Origin: Vibrio hepatarius
GTDB lineage: Bacteria > Pseudomonadota > Gammaproteobacteria > Enterobacterales > Vibrionaceae
DNA: 64,000 nucleotides
Assembly: GCF_018860525.1 (NCBI RefSeq)
Contig: NZ_JAHKPM010000054.1
Location: 1 to 64,000, forward strand
Direction: 5' to 3'
The position numbers and the translations under genes are program-made. Shown here in pieces: positions 53,791 through 63,067 of this stretch. The notes below the pieces were generated by a model. It saw only the letters and a program-made list of their open reading frames with translations. It made no database searches and was not told the DNA's origin. The first letter of the stretch is position 1. Each line of letters opens with the position of its first letter.

Positions 53791-54528
53791 TCAGCTCACT
53801 GCACTCTCGCCAGCTCCCTTTGCCGAGTGTTCACTTTTCTCAACTAAGTACAAGGTCGATTGTTTCTTGAGTTGTTCCCATTCCTCATCTTCCACAAAGA
53901 CTCCATTTGCCCAAGCAACTTCTTTAGTAAAAAGCAACTTATCTGAACTGATATGGCGTGTATAATCTGGAGTATACTTGGGTATCTCAAAGTCATTTGT
54001 AGACAACTCGATCACAATCGTATCACCAAGGCTTGCAGTAAGATTTGAGCTACGTGCATACCATATTTCTGGTGCTGTATTACCTGCATTTAAAATATAA
54101 GTCACTTGCTTGGGTTCGGAATAATCAGTCCAAACAGCTCGACAGGCTTTCCCCTTTTTAGCCAATTTAAGTAACTCACCATGAATGAACCAAGGGTTAT
54201 GACACTGCTGAAGAGTAATAGAAATAAACTTATTGACAGCCATTTTATCAATAGCAAAATCAAGCACACTTGGAAAGTGGCAAGCAACACTACTCGAATG
54301 AAGATTAACGTTAAGGCAGCTTTCATTTTGGTTAGTAACGGTAACAGCACGATCTGCCCCCCAGCTATTTCGTCGACTCGCATTGTTAAAATGGCGAATT
54401 CCATCAAGACCAAACATCTGTAAATCCGCTACCATTGCTGCTATTACATCAGCTTCCCCATATATACGTCTTGCACCCAGAAAAGCCTTCTCTACGGTAG
54501 AAACCAACTCATTGTAGGATACAATCAT
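53791..54528 (-). CDS. DUF3726-family protein
   Basis: The 245-residue protein has the N-terminal V-S-Y-N-E-L-V-S-T-V-E-K-A-F-L-G and A-D-V-I-A-A-M-V-A-D-L-Q-M-F-G-L-D-G-I segments that I associate with DUF3726, which looks related to the malate/L-lactate dehydrogenase (Ldh2) N-terminus. It lacks a recognised nucleotide-binding motif. It overlaps the previous gene by four bases and ends the cluster that includes a BCCT transporter and dipeptidase. A role in the breakdown of an osmolyte or amino acid derivative is likely, by context. Confidence 0.65.
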   Translation of the reverse strand: MIVSYNELVSTVEKAFLGARRIYGEADVIAAMVADLQMFGLDGIRHFNNASRRNSWGADRAVTVTNQNESCLNVNLHSSSVACHFPSVLDFAIDKMAVNKFISITLQQCHNPWFIHGELLKLAKKGKACRAVWTDYSEPKQVTYILNAGNTAPEIWYARSSNLTASLGDTIVIELSTNDFEIPKYTPDYTRHISSDKLLFTKEVAWANGVFVEDEEWEQLKKQSTLYLVEKSEHSAKGAGESAVS

Positions 54529-56243
54529 ACTTTTGGCTCCTTAACTGGATTGCTACATGGCATCAATGGGAATAGCCAATTTTCATTCATTTCAGTTAAC
54601 TCAAGATCACTAAATAGAGGGGCACCCTGATAAAAAGTAACCCGTACCCAACGATCAGATCTTGGATCAAATTTGGTTGCACCGAGAATTGCCAATTTGC
54701 AACGCAGTAAATGAATAGGCAATGCATCCTGCCTAAGGACATTAACTTGAATCTCTCCCATTTCACCTTGTGCCATTGTCCAAACTCTACGCGCTATGGT
54801 TCGATATTGTGGATAATGCAATAGAAACTGTGCGATGGTGGATTTAGAAGCGTACTTACAAAGTGCGAAATAGAATCGATTAACTTGACGACCAATATCT
54901 AATGGTAACTCTTTCTCTTCGCCATATTCTTGACCACGAACACCTAACCTTGGTTCTTCTTTATCTTGAGAGCGGTACCAGAACCAATAATTATTCTCTG
55001 GCAGAGAGAAGTCTTCATCGATTGCCCAGCGATACTTTTTTTTCAGAAGCATAATTAAATCATCAACGGATTTCTGAGCGCAAATGGTCAAGTTCTCCTC
55101 TGCATTCATCAGTTCTTCTAGCTCATCCACTTGTTTGGGATACATTTCTATCAAGCAAGAAAGTACCACTTCCTGAGTTTCGACACTAAACTGATGAAAG
55201 TACTTAAGGCTATCCCGCCATGGCCGTTCTTGGCTAACCTTGACTGTTAGGTCTTGGATGATGCTGATGAGTTCAACCATAGTTTTATGATTTGACTCAG
55301 CTTGATCTGTATTAATAGTCTTTGTCTGTTTTAAGTGCTTGACTGCTTGATCAAGTAGTTTGCAAAAACTTGACTGCGAATCAGGATCACAATGCATAGA
55401 CAAAACCCGCGCTACCGCTTTTTCTCGCGCCGTCATCCATTGATTTACAATACAGGGGTGGTTAACCAGATAAGGTGCCATACCCAAGCCGGTCGCATTG
55501 CCAATACCCAAATAACGCCTGAGTCTTTTGTCAAGTTTTACCGCTTTATCTCCACCAACCTGCTTAGCAAGGTAATTGACCCAATCTAAGCTAAATTCTC
55601 TTAAGAGATATACCGCACACATTTGAGCACTAAAGGAATGTCGAAAATCAGTATTGGTCTCGAGTAGTTTGAAATCAGCAATACCAAACTTACCATTTCC
55701 ATATACAGCCGTTGTGCGTAGAACATATCCAGCCTCTGCGAGTAAATCAGGTAGAGGCTGTTCACCTTTAGCTAAGTTAGTAACAAGATGACTAAACACT
55801 CGTACACTTTTATTCGCCCGTCCAAGTACTAGCACTTTATTTCGGAATCTCCCGGCTTCCTGTAGAGGAACATTAGCACGCAATTGCGCCATAAGTTGTT
55901 CGTCAAGATCACCCATGATGAGTGCAAATGTAACATCCCACTTTTCAGCAATAACTCTATCATTTCGTTCTGTATCATTGATCTCGTCGCAAAAAACCAC
56001 CAAGTGATAACTGTTTTTAACTGTCGTTAATTGATACACAACATACCCAAACCCCAATGGATTAAGCTGCCACTGTGTGCGAGTTAACTGCCATTTTTGA
56101 CGTGCCATTTTACGAATCAGACTACGTGAAAAGCTGATTCTATTTTGGTGCATAGCGCCTAGCCTTTCTGGAGCCATTACAATATCTGCATCGCGCAGTG
56201 ACGTATTTATATCAGTAGTTTCATGTGCATCCATTTTACTCAC
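54525..56243 (-). CDS. Unrecognised 572-residue cytoplasmic protein
   Basis: This large soluble protein has no signal peptide or membrane segment. Segments that look conserved are F-S-R-S-L-I-R-K-M-A-R-Q-K-W near residue 40, L-N-P-L-G-F-G-Y-V-V-Y near 60, Y-G-N-G-K-F-G-I-A-D-F near 205 and R-R-Y-L-G-I-G-N-A-T-G-L-G-M-A-P-Y near 245-260. I recognise no known fold or catalytic motif. It lies between the BCCT transporter (47 bases) and the DUF3726 gene (four-base overlap), so it is almost surely part of the same pathway and could be its missing enzyme. Confidence 0.65.
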   Translation of the reverse strand: MSKMDAHETTDINTSLRDADIVMAPERLGAMHQNRISFSRSLIRKMARQKWQLTRTQWQLNPLGFGYVVYQLTTVKNSYHLVVFCDEINDTERNDRVIAEKWDVTFALIMGDLDEQLMAQLRANVPLQEAGRFRNKVLVLGRANKSVRVFSHLVTNLAKGEQPLPDLLAEAGYVLRTTAVYGNGKFGIADFKLLETNTDFRHSFSAQMCAVYLLREFSLDWVNYLAKQVGGDKAVKLDKRLRRYLGIGNATGLGMAPYLVNHPCIVNQWMTAREKAVARVLSMHCDPDSQSSFCKLLDQAVKHLKQTKTINTDQAESNHKTMVELISIIQDLTVKVSQERPWRDSLKYFHQFSVETQEVVLSCLIEMYPKQVDELEELMNAEENLTICAQKSVDDLIMLLKKKYRWAIDEDFSLPENNYWFWYRSQDKEEPRLGVRGQEYGEEKELPLDIGRQVNRFYFALCKYASKSTIAQFLLHYPQYRTIARRVWTMAQGEMGEIQVNVLRQDALPIHLLRCKLAILGATKFDPRSDRWVRVTFYQGAPLFSDLELTEMNENWLFPLMPCSNPVKEPKV

Positions 56244-56290
56244 TACCTCTTGTTGTTATAGAAAGATTGTAATTTTTATATTGTGCCGTC

Positions 56291-57868
56291 TTATAAGCCC
56301 TGCTCTTTGGCCATACGTAATGCAAACTGAGGAGCATTCCATAATGAAGGAAGTAAAATGAGCGAAACGGGTACCGCTGTAATCACGATAAAAGACTGCA
56401 ATGCAGAGATTCCACCTGAACCTAATGAAATCAATATCAAAGCCGTTACACCCATCATGACTCCCCAGAATGTTCTAACTAAAGCATTGGGCTCAGTATC
56501 GCCACTAATGACTACGCTAATGGTGTAAGTCATCGAGTCACCCGTTGTGACAATAAAAATAGTAGTGAGAATTAAAAATAAGACGGAGACCACCATGGGA
56601 AAAGGCAGTTGTTGCGTCAAGGCTAGTAATGCCCCGGGTAAATTGAAACCTTCAAACGCGTTACTAATACTTCCAGGTTGTGCAATTTCGAAAGCTAATC
56701 CTGAACCACCCACTATGGTGAACCAAAAACAGGTTGTTAATGGCGCGATAATACTGATGGTGACAATAACTTTTCGAATACTCCTTCCTCGTGAAATTCT
56801 TGCAATGAAAATGGCCATCATTGGTCCATAACCAAGAAACCAGCCCCAGAAAAATACCGTCCACCAACTGAGCCAACCCTCATCACCGCGATAAGTTGCC
56901 ATTGGAATAAAGGTATCAAGCATGGTTCCCACACCTTGAATGTAACCATTAAAAATGAAGTCTGTGGGGCCAAACACTAAGATGTAAATCATTAAAGCAA
57001 TTGCTAACATCACGTTATATCGACTTAGTATTTGCATGCCTCTATGTAAACCACTCAATGCAGACAATGTATAAAGTGTTATTGCAGACAAAACGATAAT
57101 AAGTTGGGTAACAAACCCATCTGGAATATCAAAAAGTGAATTTAACGCATAGCTAACCTGCAAGCCGAGAAAGCCAATTGGCCCTATAGTCCCTGCAGCT
57201 ACAGCAACAATACAGCAAGCATCAATAAGCGCCCCCGTATGACCATTTAGTGCTCTTTCCCCTAGAATTGGATAAAGTAGAATCCGTGGTTTTAGTGGAT
57301 ACCCTTTGTCATAGTGAAGGTGCATGACCACAATCGATGTCAAACTGCCTACAATTGACCATGCCAGAAAACCCCAGTGCATAAAAGATTGCGAGAGTGC
57401 ATTAATGGCAAGTTGATAAGAGTTTCTTTCTTCAGAATAGAGCGGTGGAGGGCTAACAAAATGTGCTATAGGTTCTGCTGCTGCCCAAAAGACACCGCCA
57501 CCTGCCAATAATGTACAGAAAATGATCGCTGTCCAGCGAAAGGCATCCATATCAGGCTTTCTGGTTCCACCCAGAATTACCTTGCCCGTTTTTCCTGCTG
57601 CAAGTCCCAACGCAATAAGAAATGTTAAAAGCAATAACAGTTGCCAATATGGGCCAAATACCTTGACTGACCAAGAGAAACCAGTCGTCACTATTGAGGT
57701 AAGCAATTTACCGTCGTATAGTGCCAAGCAAACAAACAAAGCAATAAATCCGCCGCTATACCAAAACGCTGGATTCTTTAACCCAAGCCTGTCCAGAGAA
57801 TTTTTTTTACTAGTAACATAGTGTTCATCAGGTGCCGAAACACTTATGCCGTGAGGTAAAGTAGACAT
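56291..57868 (-). CDS. BCCT-family transporter
   Basis: The 525-residue transporter has about 12 membrane helices and the BCCT signature region (F-F-W-G-W-F-L-G-Y-G-P-M-M-A-I-F-I-A-R-I-S-R-G-R near residue 340-362). Tryptophan-rich segments that form the quaternary-amine site are present. The P-F-V-G part of the usual motif is replaced by G-P-M-M, so its substrate may differ from betaine or choline. It imports a trimethylated or related zwitterion with sodium or protons and is the entry point of the catabolic cluster. Confidence 0.9.
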   Translation of the reverse strand: MSTLPHGISVSAPDEHYVTSKKNSLDRLGLKNPAFWYSGGFIALFVCLALYDGKLLTSIVTTGFSWSVKVFGPYWQLLLLLTFLIALGLAAGKTGKVILGGTRKPDMDAFRWTAIIFCTLLAGGGVFWAAAEPIAHFVSPPPLYSEERNSYQLAINALSQSFMHWGFLAWSIVGSLTSIVVMHLHYDKGYPLKPRILLYPILGERALNGHTGALIDACCIVAVAAGTIGPIGFLGLQVSYALNSLFDIPDGFVTQLIIVLSAITLYTLSALSGLHRGMQILSRYNVMLAIALMIYILVFGPTDFIFNGYIQGVGTMLDTFIPMATYRGDEGWLSWWTVFFWGWFLGYGPMMAIFIARISRGRSIRKVIVTISIIAPLTTCFWFTIVGGSGLAFEIAQPGSISNAFEGFNLPGALLALTQQLPFPMVVSVLFLILTTIFIVTTGDSMTYTISVVISGDTEPNALVRTFWGVMMGVTALILISLGSGGISALQSFIVITAVPVSLILLPSLWNAPQFALRMAKEQGL

Positions 57869-57968
57869 AATCTGACTCCAAAAAAGTTTTACTTATTATG
57901 TTGTTGTAGAAAACCAACCATCGAACAACTCAATGGAAGGTTGAGCTACGTTTTCGTTTTAGGCTGGC

Positions 57969-58958
57969 TTATAAATGGGCCTCAAGTCCCTGATCTAGAA
58001 AAGAGAACCAATTTTCTCCGAGTATTTTTGCTGTTTCATGCGAACTAAAACCACAATCGAGTAATCCGTTGTAGATATTTTCCATACCCTGACTACCGCT
58101 AAACCAAGGCAAATTATCAGGCCATCCTGCATTCGCAGAGGATCCTTCGCCATAATCCATCAATTTTGACCAACGGCCATTGCGCATCCACTCCAATACA
58201 TGCTGAGGCTGGTTTAGGCATAAGTCACTGCCAATACCGAGATGTTCCACACCATATAACTCAGCAGTTTCAGCGACCATTTGACAGAAGTCTTCCAACG
58301 AACATTGACTCCCATTAGGTAGGTGAAACGGGTATAAACTAAACCCAATCAAGCCACCACGTTCAGTAAGCGCTTTAATGACAGTTTTTGATTTATTACG
58401 TCGAGCATCATGGGCAAAGCTTGGGTTTGCATGGCTAATACAGATAGGGCGAGATGAGAGTTCAATTGCTTCAAGTGTTGAACGTTCAGCACTGTGGGAC
58501 ATGTCAATAATCATCCCTACTCGGTTCATTTCTTCAATGGCCTGTCGACCAAAGCGAGTGACACCAGCATCGTCTTGTTCATAGCACCCTGTCGCAAGTA
58601 AGCTTTGGTTATTATACGTGAGTTGCATAACCAATAGCCCCTGACGTCGCATTACCTCAATCAGACCAATTTCATCCTCAATAGGTGAACAGTTTTGTGC
58701 TCCAAAAAAGATACCCACTTTGCCTTGCCGCTTTGCAAGCTCTACATCGGCCATTGAAAGAACCGGCATAATCAAATCTGAGTTTTGCTCAAAGTGCATA
58801 TTCCACTGCGCAAAACGAGTTAACGTTTGACGGGCATTCTCGTGGTAAGCAATCGTCGCATGCACTGCAGTAATTCCACTTGCAAGTAATGTTTGAAAAT
58901 ACTCTCTATTCCAATGACAATATTGCAGTCCATCGATGATAATTCGCTCTTTATACAT
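57969..58958 (-). CDS. Membrane-dipeptidase family (M19) protein
   Basis: The start M-Y-K-E-R-I-I-I-D-G has GAGGAG five bases upstream (329 residues), favoured over a GTG two codons earlier. M19 landmarks are I-I-D-G-L-Q, V-G-I-F-F-G-A-Q-N near residue 90, M-I-I-D-M-S-H-S near 150, P-I-C-I-S-H-A-N-P-S near 175, and the zinc-site H-L-G-I-G-S-D-L. The usual first D-x-H metal site is unclear (the start has D-G-L-Q). Proteins of this family sit in betaine and carnitine catabolic clusters in other bacteria. It probably cleaves an amide or dipeptide-like intermediate. Confidence 0.87.
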   Translation of the reverse strand: MYKERIIIDGLQYCHWNREYFQTLLASGITAVHATIAYHENARQTLTRFAQWNMHFEQNSDLIMPVLSMADVELAKRQGKVGIFFGAQNCSPIEDEIGLIEVMRRQGLLVMQLTYNNQSLLATGCYEQDDAGVTRFGRQAIEEMNRVGMIIDMSHSAERSTLEAIELSSRPICISHANPSFAHDARRNKSKTVIKALTERGGLIGFSLYPFHLPNGSQCSLEDFCQMVAETAELYGVEHLGIGSDLCLNQPQHVLEWMRNGRWSKLMDYGEGSSANAGWPDNLPWFSGSQGMENIYNGLLDCGFSSHETAKILGENWFSFLDQGLEAHL

Positions 58959-59023
58959 AACCACTCCTCAATAATTTGTATTCTTTTCATACATAAAGCA
59001 GCCTTGTCACTGCTTGAGAAAAA

Positions 59024-60490
59024 TTAGTAAGGGCGCTGATAAGCGGTTTTAACAACGGTGTAAAATTCTTTGGCATATTGTCCTTGTTCACGAGGACCAA
59101 AACTGGATTCCTTCCGTCCACCAAATGGAACATGGTAATCTGTTCCTGCGGTTGGAAGATTGACCATCACGCATCCTGTTTGAGCCTGTTGCTTAAAGAT
59201 GGCGCTTGTTCGTAAACTCTGTGTGATAATGCCTCCGGTTAACCCAAAACGAGTGTCATTGGTAACCTGAATGGCTTCCTCCAAATCTTTTACTCGTATT
59301 ACACTCGCCATTGGTGCGAAAACTTCTTCTTGATTCACTTCCCAGGCATTTTCAGTGTTGATGAATAAAGTTGGAGACATGTAGTAACCTTGATGTTTTA
59401 GCGTTAAACGTTCTCCACCAAAAGCTAACTCCGCACCACTTTGGCGAGCCTTTTCTACCCAACTTAAATTAGCTGCTAATTGCTCGCCATCAACCACTGG
59501 CCCCATAAAAATGCCATCTTCTAAGGCATGTCCAACCTTAATTTCACTCATACGTTTTATTAGCGCTTCAACATAGGCGTCGTGGACATCATTCATTACG
59601 ACAATGCGAGATGAAGCCGTACATTTCTGCCCTGCCCCAGAAAATGATCCTGCAATGGTCGCTTCGACAGCAATTTGAATATCAGCATCATCAGCGATCA
59701 CTAGTGCATTATTACTGCCCATTTCTAACTGACAACGAACAAAGTTTGGGGCCGTTGCCGCTGCAACTTTTCGTCCTGTATCTACCGAACCAGTAAAGCT
59801 GACACCATTCACATCAGATGAATTAATTAAGGCATTCCCAACTTCGGATCCAGTACCTAATACCAAGTTGAACGTACCTGCAGGCATTCCTTGACGATGA
59901 ATTATTTCAGTCAATGCAACGGCACTCGCTGGGGTTAGGTTTGCCGGCTTCCACACCACGCTATTACCAAATGCAAGCGCAGGTGCAATTTTCCAAGCAG
60001 CGGTCGCGGTGGGAAAATTCCAAGGAGATATAATTGCCACTACACCTAATGCCTCACGCGTCACCTCAACCGATACTCCAGGGCGCACAGACAACGCGCT
60101 ATCACCCATTTGACGTAATACTTCAGCCGCAAAGTATTGGAAAAACTGCCCAGCTCGATAAATTTCTCCACGCCCCTCAGCAAATGGCTTACCCTCTTCA
60201 CGAGAAAGTATCTCACCCAGTTCATCACAACGAGTTATAAGCTCATCTCCAATCGCTTGTAAAATGGACTGCTTATGTTCAATTGGTGTTTTTTCCCATG
60301 TCGGTTGTGCTTGTTTCGCCGCCAAGATAGCTTGTTGGACTTGCCATTCACTGGCTTGGGAAAACTCCCCTAAACTTTCGCTAATATCAGAAGGGTTAAT
60401 ATTTAGGACTGCACTTTCACCTGCTTGCCACTCCCCTTGAATGTAAAGTGACTGCTCTGGTTTAACTTTATCAAATAAGCTCATATACAT
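59024..60490 (-). CDS. NAD(P)-dependent aldehyde dehydrogenase
   Basis: The 488-residue enzyme has the class signature with catalytic cysteine in G-Q-K-C-T-A-S-S near residue 285 and the glutamate in L-E-M-G-S-N-N near 255. F-T-G-S-V-D-T-G-R binds the cofactor, and P-W-N-F-P-T is the usual substrate-side block. It resembles alpha-ketoglutarate-semialdehyde-type dehydrogenases, but substrate is not certain. The start could be M-S-L-F two codons later. It belongs to the BCCT-dipeptidase-RidA cluster. Confidence 0.85.
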   Translation of the reverse strand: MYMSLFDKVKPEQSLYIQGEWQAGESAVLNINPSDISESLGEFSQASEWQVQQAILAAKQAQPTWEKTPIEHKQSILQAIGDELITRCDELGEILSREEGKPFAEGRGEIYRAGQFFQYFAAEVLRQMGDSALSVRPGVSVEVTREALGVVAIISPWNFPTATAAWKIAPALAFGNSVVWKPANLTPASAVALTEIIHRQGMPAGTFNLVLGTGSEVGNALINSSDVNGVSFTGSVDTGRKVAAATAPNFVRCQLEMGSNNALVIADDADIQIAVEATIAGSFSGAGQKCTASSRIVVMNDVHDAYVEALIKRMSEIKVGHALEDGIFMGPVVDGEQLAANLSWVEKARQSGAELAFGGERLTLKHQGYYMSPTLFINTENAWEVNQEEVFAPMASVIRVKDLEEAIQVTNDTRFGLTGGIITQSLRTSAIFKQQAQTGCVMVNLPTAGTDYHVPFGGRKESSFGPREQGQYAKEFYTVVKTAYQRPY

Positions 60491-60513
60491 TTCCTTTAAA
60501 GATTTCTTAACTT

Positions 60514-60939
60514 TTAAATAGATTCATTACTCGATGTTGAAAGGTTTTTTGGGTTGGCAACTGCATAAACCACAAATTCGACAAACATTTCTTCTCTTGC
60601 CAAGCCCGACACTATGACTGCGGCTCGATTAGGAAATGGTGCGCGAAAATATTGTGCGTAAATCCGATTAACACTCTCCAAGTACTGCCTGTCAGTCACA
60701 TAAATCATGACTTGGAGTACCGAATCCAGAGATTCACCGGCACACTCTAAGGTATGTACTAGGTTGCTAAATACTTGGTGAGTTTGCGCTTCAATACCAC
60801 CACTAACGACAACCCCATCAGCATCAATGGGAATTTGTGCCGTATATAAAGTACTCCCTCCAACAATGGCCCACTCAAGAGGTGCCTTTGATGCAAATAA
60901 AGAGGTGTCAATCGGGTGTTTTTGTCTTTTAGTATTCAT
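60514..60939 (-). CDS. RidA-family enamine/imine deaminase
   Basis: The 141-residue protein fits the YjgF/YER057c/UK114 fold with the R-A-A-V-I-V-S-G-L segment (arginine near residue 110) and the M-F-V-E-F-V-V end with its conserved glutamate. These residues bind the carboxylate of reactive imines. It probably hydrolyses an unstable imine made in the pathway. It is the first gene after the divergent LysR gene, with a perfect palindrome between them. Confidence 0.9.
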   Translation of the reverse strand: MNTKRQKHPIDTSLFASKAPLEWAIVGGSTLYTAQIPIDADGVVVSGGIEAQTHQVFSNLVHTLECAGESLDSVLQVMIYVTDRQYLESVNRIYAQYFRAPFPNRAAVIVSGLAREEMFVEFVVYAVANPKNLSTSSNESI

Positions 60940-61029
60940 GGATCCTTAACCTTTGTTACATCATTGTTTTACAAAAGTTAAATCCTGCACTTTGACATTC
61001 GATAAATCTAACGGTAAATTTATTACACT

Positions 61030-61048
61030 TGATAAGTAAAACTTATCA
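61030..61048. promoter_or_regulatory. Palindromic operator between ridA-type gene and lysR
   Basis: TGATAAGT, AAA, ACTTATCA is a perfect inverted repeat with T and A at the ends of an interrupted dyad, the LysR-box pattern. It lies in the 154-base gap between the divergent RidA and LysR genes, where the regulator would act. Confidence 0.6.
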
Positions 61049-61093
61049 TTATATCCCTAAGTCAGTAACTACAATGCACTTGGAGACAAACAA

Positions 61094-61972
61094 GTGAGTA
61101 TTAAGCTACAACAATTAAGGCATTTTGTGATGGTCGTCGAGGAAGGAGGTTTTCGTGCAGCTTCCCATAGAGCTAGTCGCTCTCAAGCTGCGCTATCGAC
61201 ATCAATAAAAGAGTTGGAAAAAATTCTTGGCCAGCCGTTATTCGAATCGGGAAATAAATCAAAATTAACCCCTTTTGGAAAAATCTGTTTACCCAAGGTT
61301 GAACGATTTATAAATATCTATATTGCATTGGATAATGATTTACGTGCTGCCGCTGCTGGCCAACAAGGAAGAATCAGTATTGCGAGCGTCCCATCTGTAG
61401 CAGCAAAACTTATTCCAAACATATTGGGTGAGTTTAATCAAAAATACCCCAATGTAGAGGTGAGTTTGATTGATGATAATGCTGCTGGGGTTGAATCAAG
61501 GTTGTTATCAGGAGAGGTCGATCTCGCAATAGGTAATCACTCTAGTGTTAATGAACATAATATTGATTTAACACCATTGATGTCTGATCCCGTGGGGGTC
61601 GTATGCAAGCATGACAATCCTCTTGCGAGTGCTCAGCAAGGCGTTGATTGGCAGACCATACAAAAACAGCCCTTTATTCGTAATGGTACCTGCAGCTTAC
61701 TTGATTCAACCCCAGCTAGAACGTTAAGCCAGAAAGCGCTGTATTCAGTTGAAAATATTACTTCACTCTTTTCTGTTCTGGAATTAGGTATAGGGATAAC
61801 GACCCTGCCTAAACTTGCATTTCCAACCAAGCAAACCTCTCTCGTTTGGCTACCATTAGTAGAACCAAAAATAGAAAGAAAAATTGGGGTGTTCACCCTT
61901 AAAGACACAACCATGTCTCCACAAGCGCAAGCATTTCATGAACTATGTATTAAGCATTTAAGTGGTAGATAA
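61094..61972 (+). CDS. LysR-family regulator of the catabolic cluster
   Basis: The 292-residue protein starts (GTG or ATG-like first codon, M-S-I-K-L-Q-Q-L-R-H-F) with a winged helix-turn-helix (F-R-A-A-S-H-R-A-S-R-S-Q-A-A-L-S-T-S-I-K-E-L-E) and the LysR effector domain. It is divergent from the RidA-aldehyde dehydrogenase-dipeptidase-BCCT operon, with a perfect palindrome at 61030-61048 between them. It probably activates that operon when the substrate is present. GGAG precedes the start. Confidence 0.9.
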   Translation: MSIKLQQLRHFVMVVEEGGFRAASHRASRSQAALSTSIKELEKILGQPLFESGNKSKLTPFGKICLPKVERFINIYIALDNDLRAAAAGQQGRISIASVPSVAAKLIPNILGEFNQKYPNVEVSLIDDNAAGVESRLLSGEVDLAIGNHSSVNEHNIDLTPLMSDPVGVVCKHDNPLASAQQGVDWQTIQKQPFIRNGTCSLLDSTPARTLSQKALYSVENITSLFSVLELGIGITTLPKLAFPTKQTSLVWLPLVEPKIERKIGVFTLKDTTMSPQAQAFHELCIKHLSGR

Positions 61973-61996
61973 ATTAATTAAATCGCGCAATACAAG

Positions 61997-62620
61997 TTAA
62001 AACGTAATGAGTGACGCCTGTTTAACTAGTTGACCTATCTCCTGCCAACAGCCGCGGTCTATCAGTTTTTCCGGTACCATCCAAGTTCCACCACAAGCAA
62101 CAACTGAATGTACTGCAAGATATTCATTTACATTGTTGATGCCTATCCCTCCTGTGGGCATAAACTTAACTGGATAGACTGCTGATAAAGCTTTAAGCAT
62201 GGCAAGCCCACCAGATGGCTCTGCTGGGAAGAATTTTAACGTTTTAAGTCCCATCTCCATCGCCTGTTCAACCAAACTCGGACTGTTTACTCCTGGAATA
62301 ATCGTCACATGTTTATCCAAACAATATTGCACTGTCTTGGGGTTAAAACCTGGGCTGACAATAAAATCGACACCTGCATCAACTGCTTCATCAACTTGAT
62401 AAGGTGTCAGTACTGTCCCCGCACCAATTAACATATCGGGGTAAGTATCCCGTAATAGCCGTATCGCCTGTGCTGCACAGTTAGTACGAAAGGTAATTTC
62501 AGCGCATGGAATACCGTTTTCGATCAGTGTGTGTCCCAAGGGCACGACATCATCTATCTTATTGATGGTAACAACAGGAATTATTTTTAGTTGTGTTAAC
62601 TTCTTATCAATGGATGTCAT
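61997..62620 (-). CDS. KDPG/KHG-type aldolase
   Basis: I favour M-T-S-I-D-K-K-L (207 residues) with GAGAA seven bases upstream, although an ATG at 62638 is also possible. The Schiff-base lysine is in L-K-F-F-P-A near residue 131, with G-A-G-T-V-L near 70 and F-M-P-T-G-G-I-G near 155. The enzyme cleaves 2-keto-3-deoxy-6-phosphogluconate or 2-keto-4-hydroxyglutarate to pyruvate plus another fragment. No edd gene is here, so the hydroxyglutarate activity, as in hydroxyproline breakdown, is an attractive alternative. Confidence 0.88.
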   Translation of the reverse strand: MTSIDKKLTQLKIIPVVTINKIDDVVPLGHTLIENGIPCAEITFRTNCAAQAIRLLRDTYPDMLIGAGTVLTPYQVDEAVDAGVDFIVSPGFNPKTVQYCLDKHVTIIPGVNSPSLVEQAMEMGLKTLKFFPAEPSGGLAMLKALSAVYPVKFMPTGGIGINNVNEYLAVHSVVACGGTWMVPEKLIDRGCWQEIGQLVKQASLITF

Positions 62621-62638
62621 AGCGTCATTCTCATACAT

Positions 62639-63067
62639 ATGTTCTTAGAAAGGTCATACATTCGTTTTCACATATACTGCAAATCTGAGTTTAAAGTCTC
62701 GATGTAATATTTCACTATAATAACGGATTAAGTTTTATTTTTCAGAAGTCGGCGTAGCTTAGTAAGCGAACAAAAAAATGGCACCATGTATTCATTCAAA
62801 TGTTAATGAGATCACACGTTTGATAACCGAAAATATCAGGTTATGGACATAATATTATATTCTTTTTGAAAAAATACTTTGCTTTAAAATCCAGCAATCA
62901 ACCCCATGGTAAATCTTAAGAAATTGAAATTATTGAACTTTGCTAAACTATACATTCATCCTTTTCCGAATGTATATACAGGCTTTCGAAATAAAGTGGT
63001 GTAGTTTAAATTTCAAAATTAAACTATCTCTCATTACAAATCGTTTACTAAGAAAGTAAAGAACACT
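62639..63067. other. Intergenic region upstream of the dld gene
   Basis: No gene is visible in about 430 bases. An inverted repeat with 8-base arms lies just before the D-lactate dehydrogenase gene (63002-63026). The promoters of the divergent aldolase and dld genes must lie here. Confidence 0.4.
63002..63026. promoter_or_regulatory. Inverted repeat upstream of dld
   Basis: TAGTTTAA and TTAAACTA flank nine AT-rich bases, ending about 40 bases before the dld start. It could be an operator for a lactate-responsive regulator, but no such gene is visible in the window. Confidence 0.35.

Noticed and set aside
55392..55589. 65-codon plus-strand frame inside the 572-residue protein gene
   Set aside because: It is antisense to a long intact gene and has no ribosome site or independent support.
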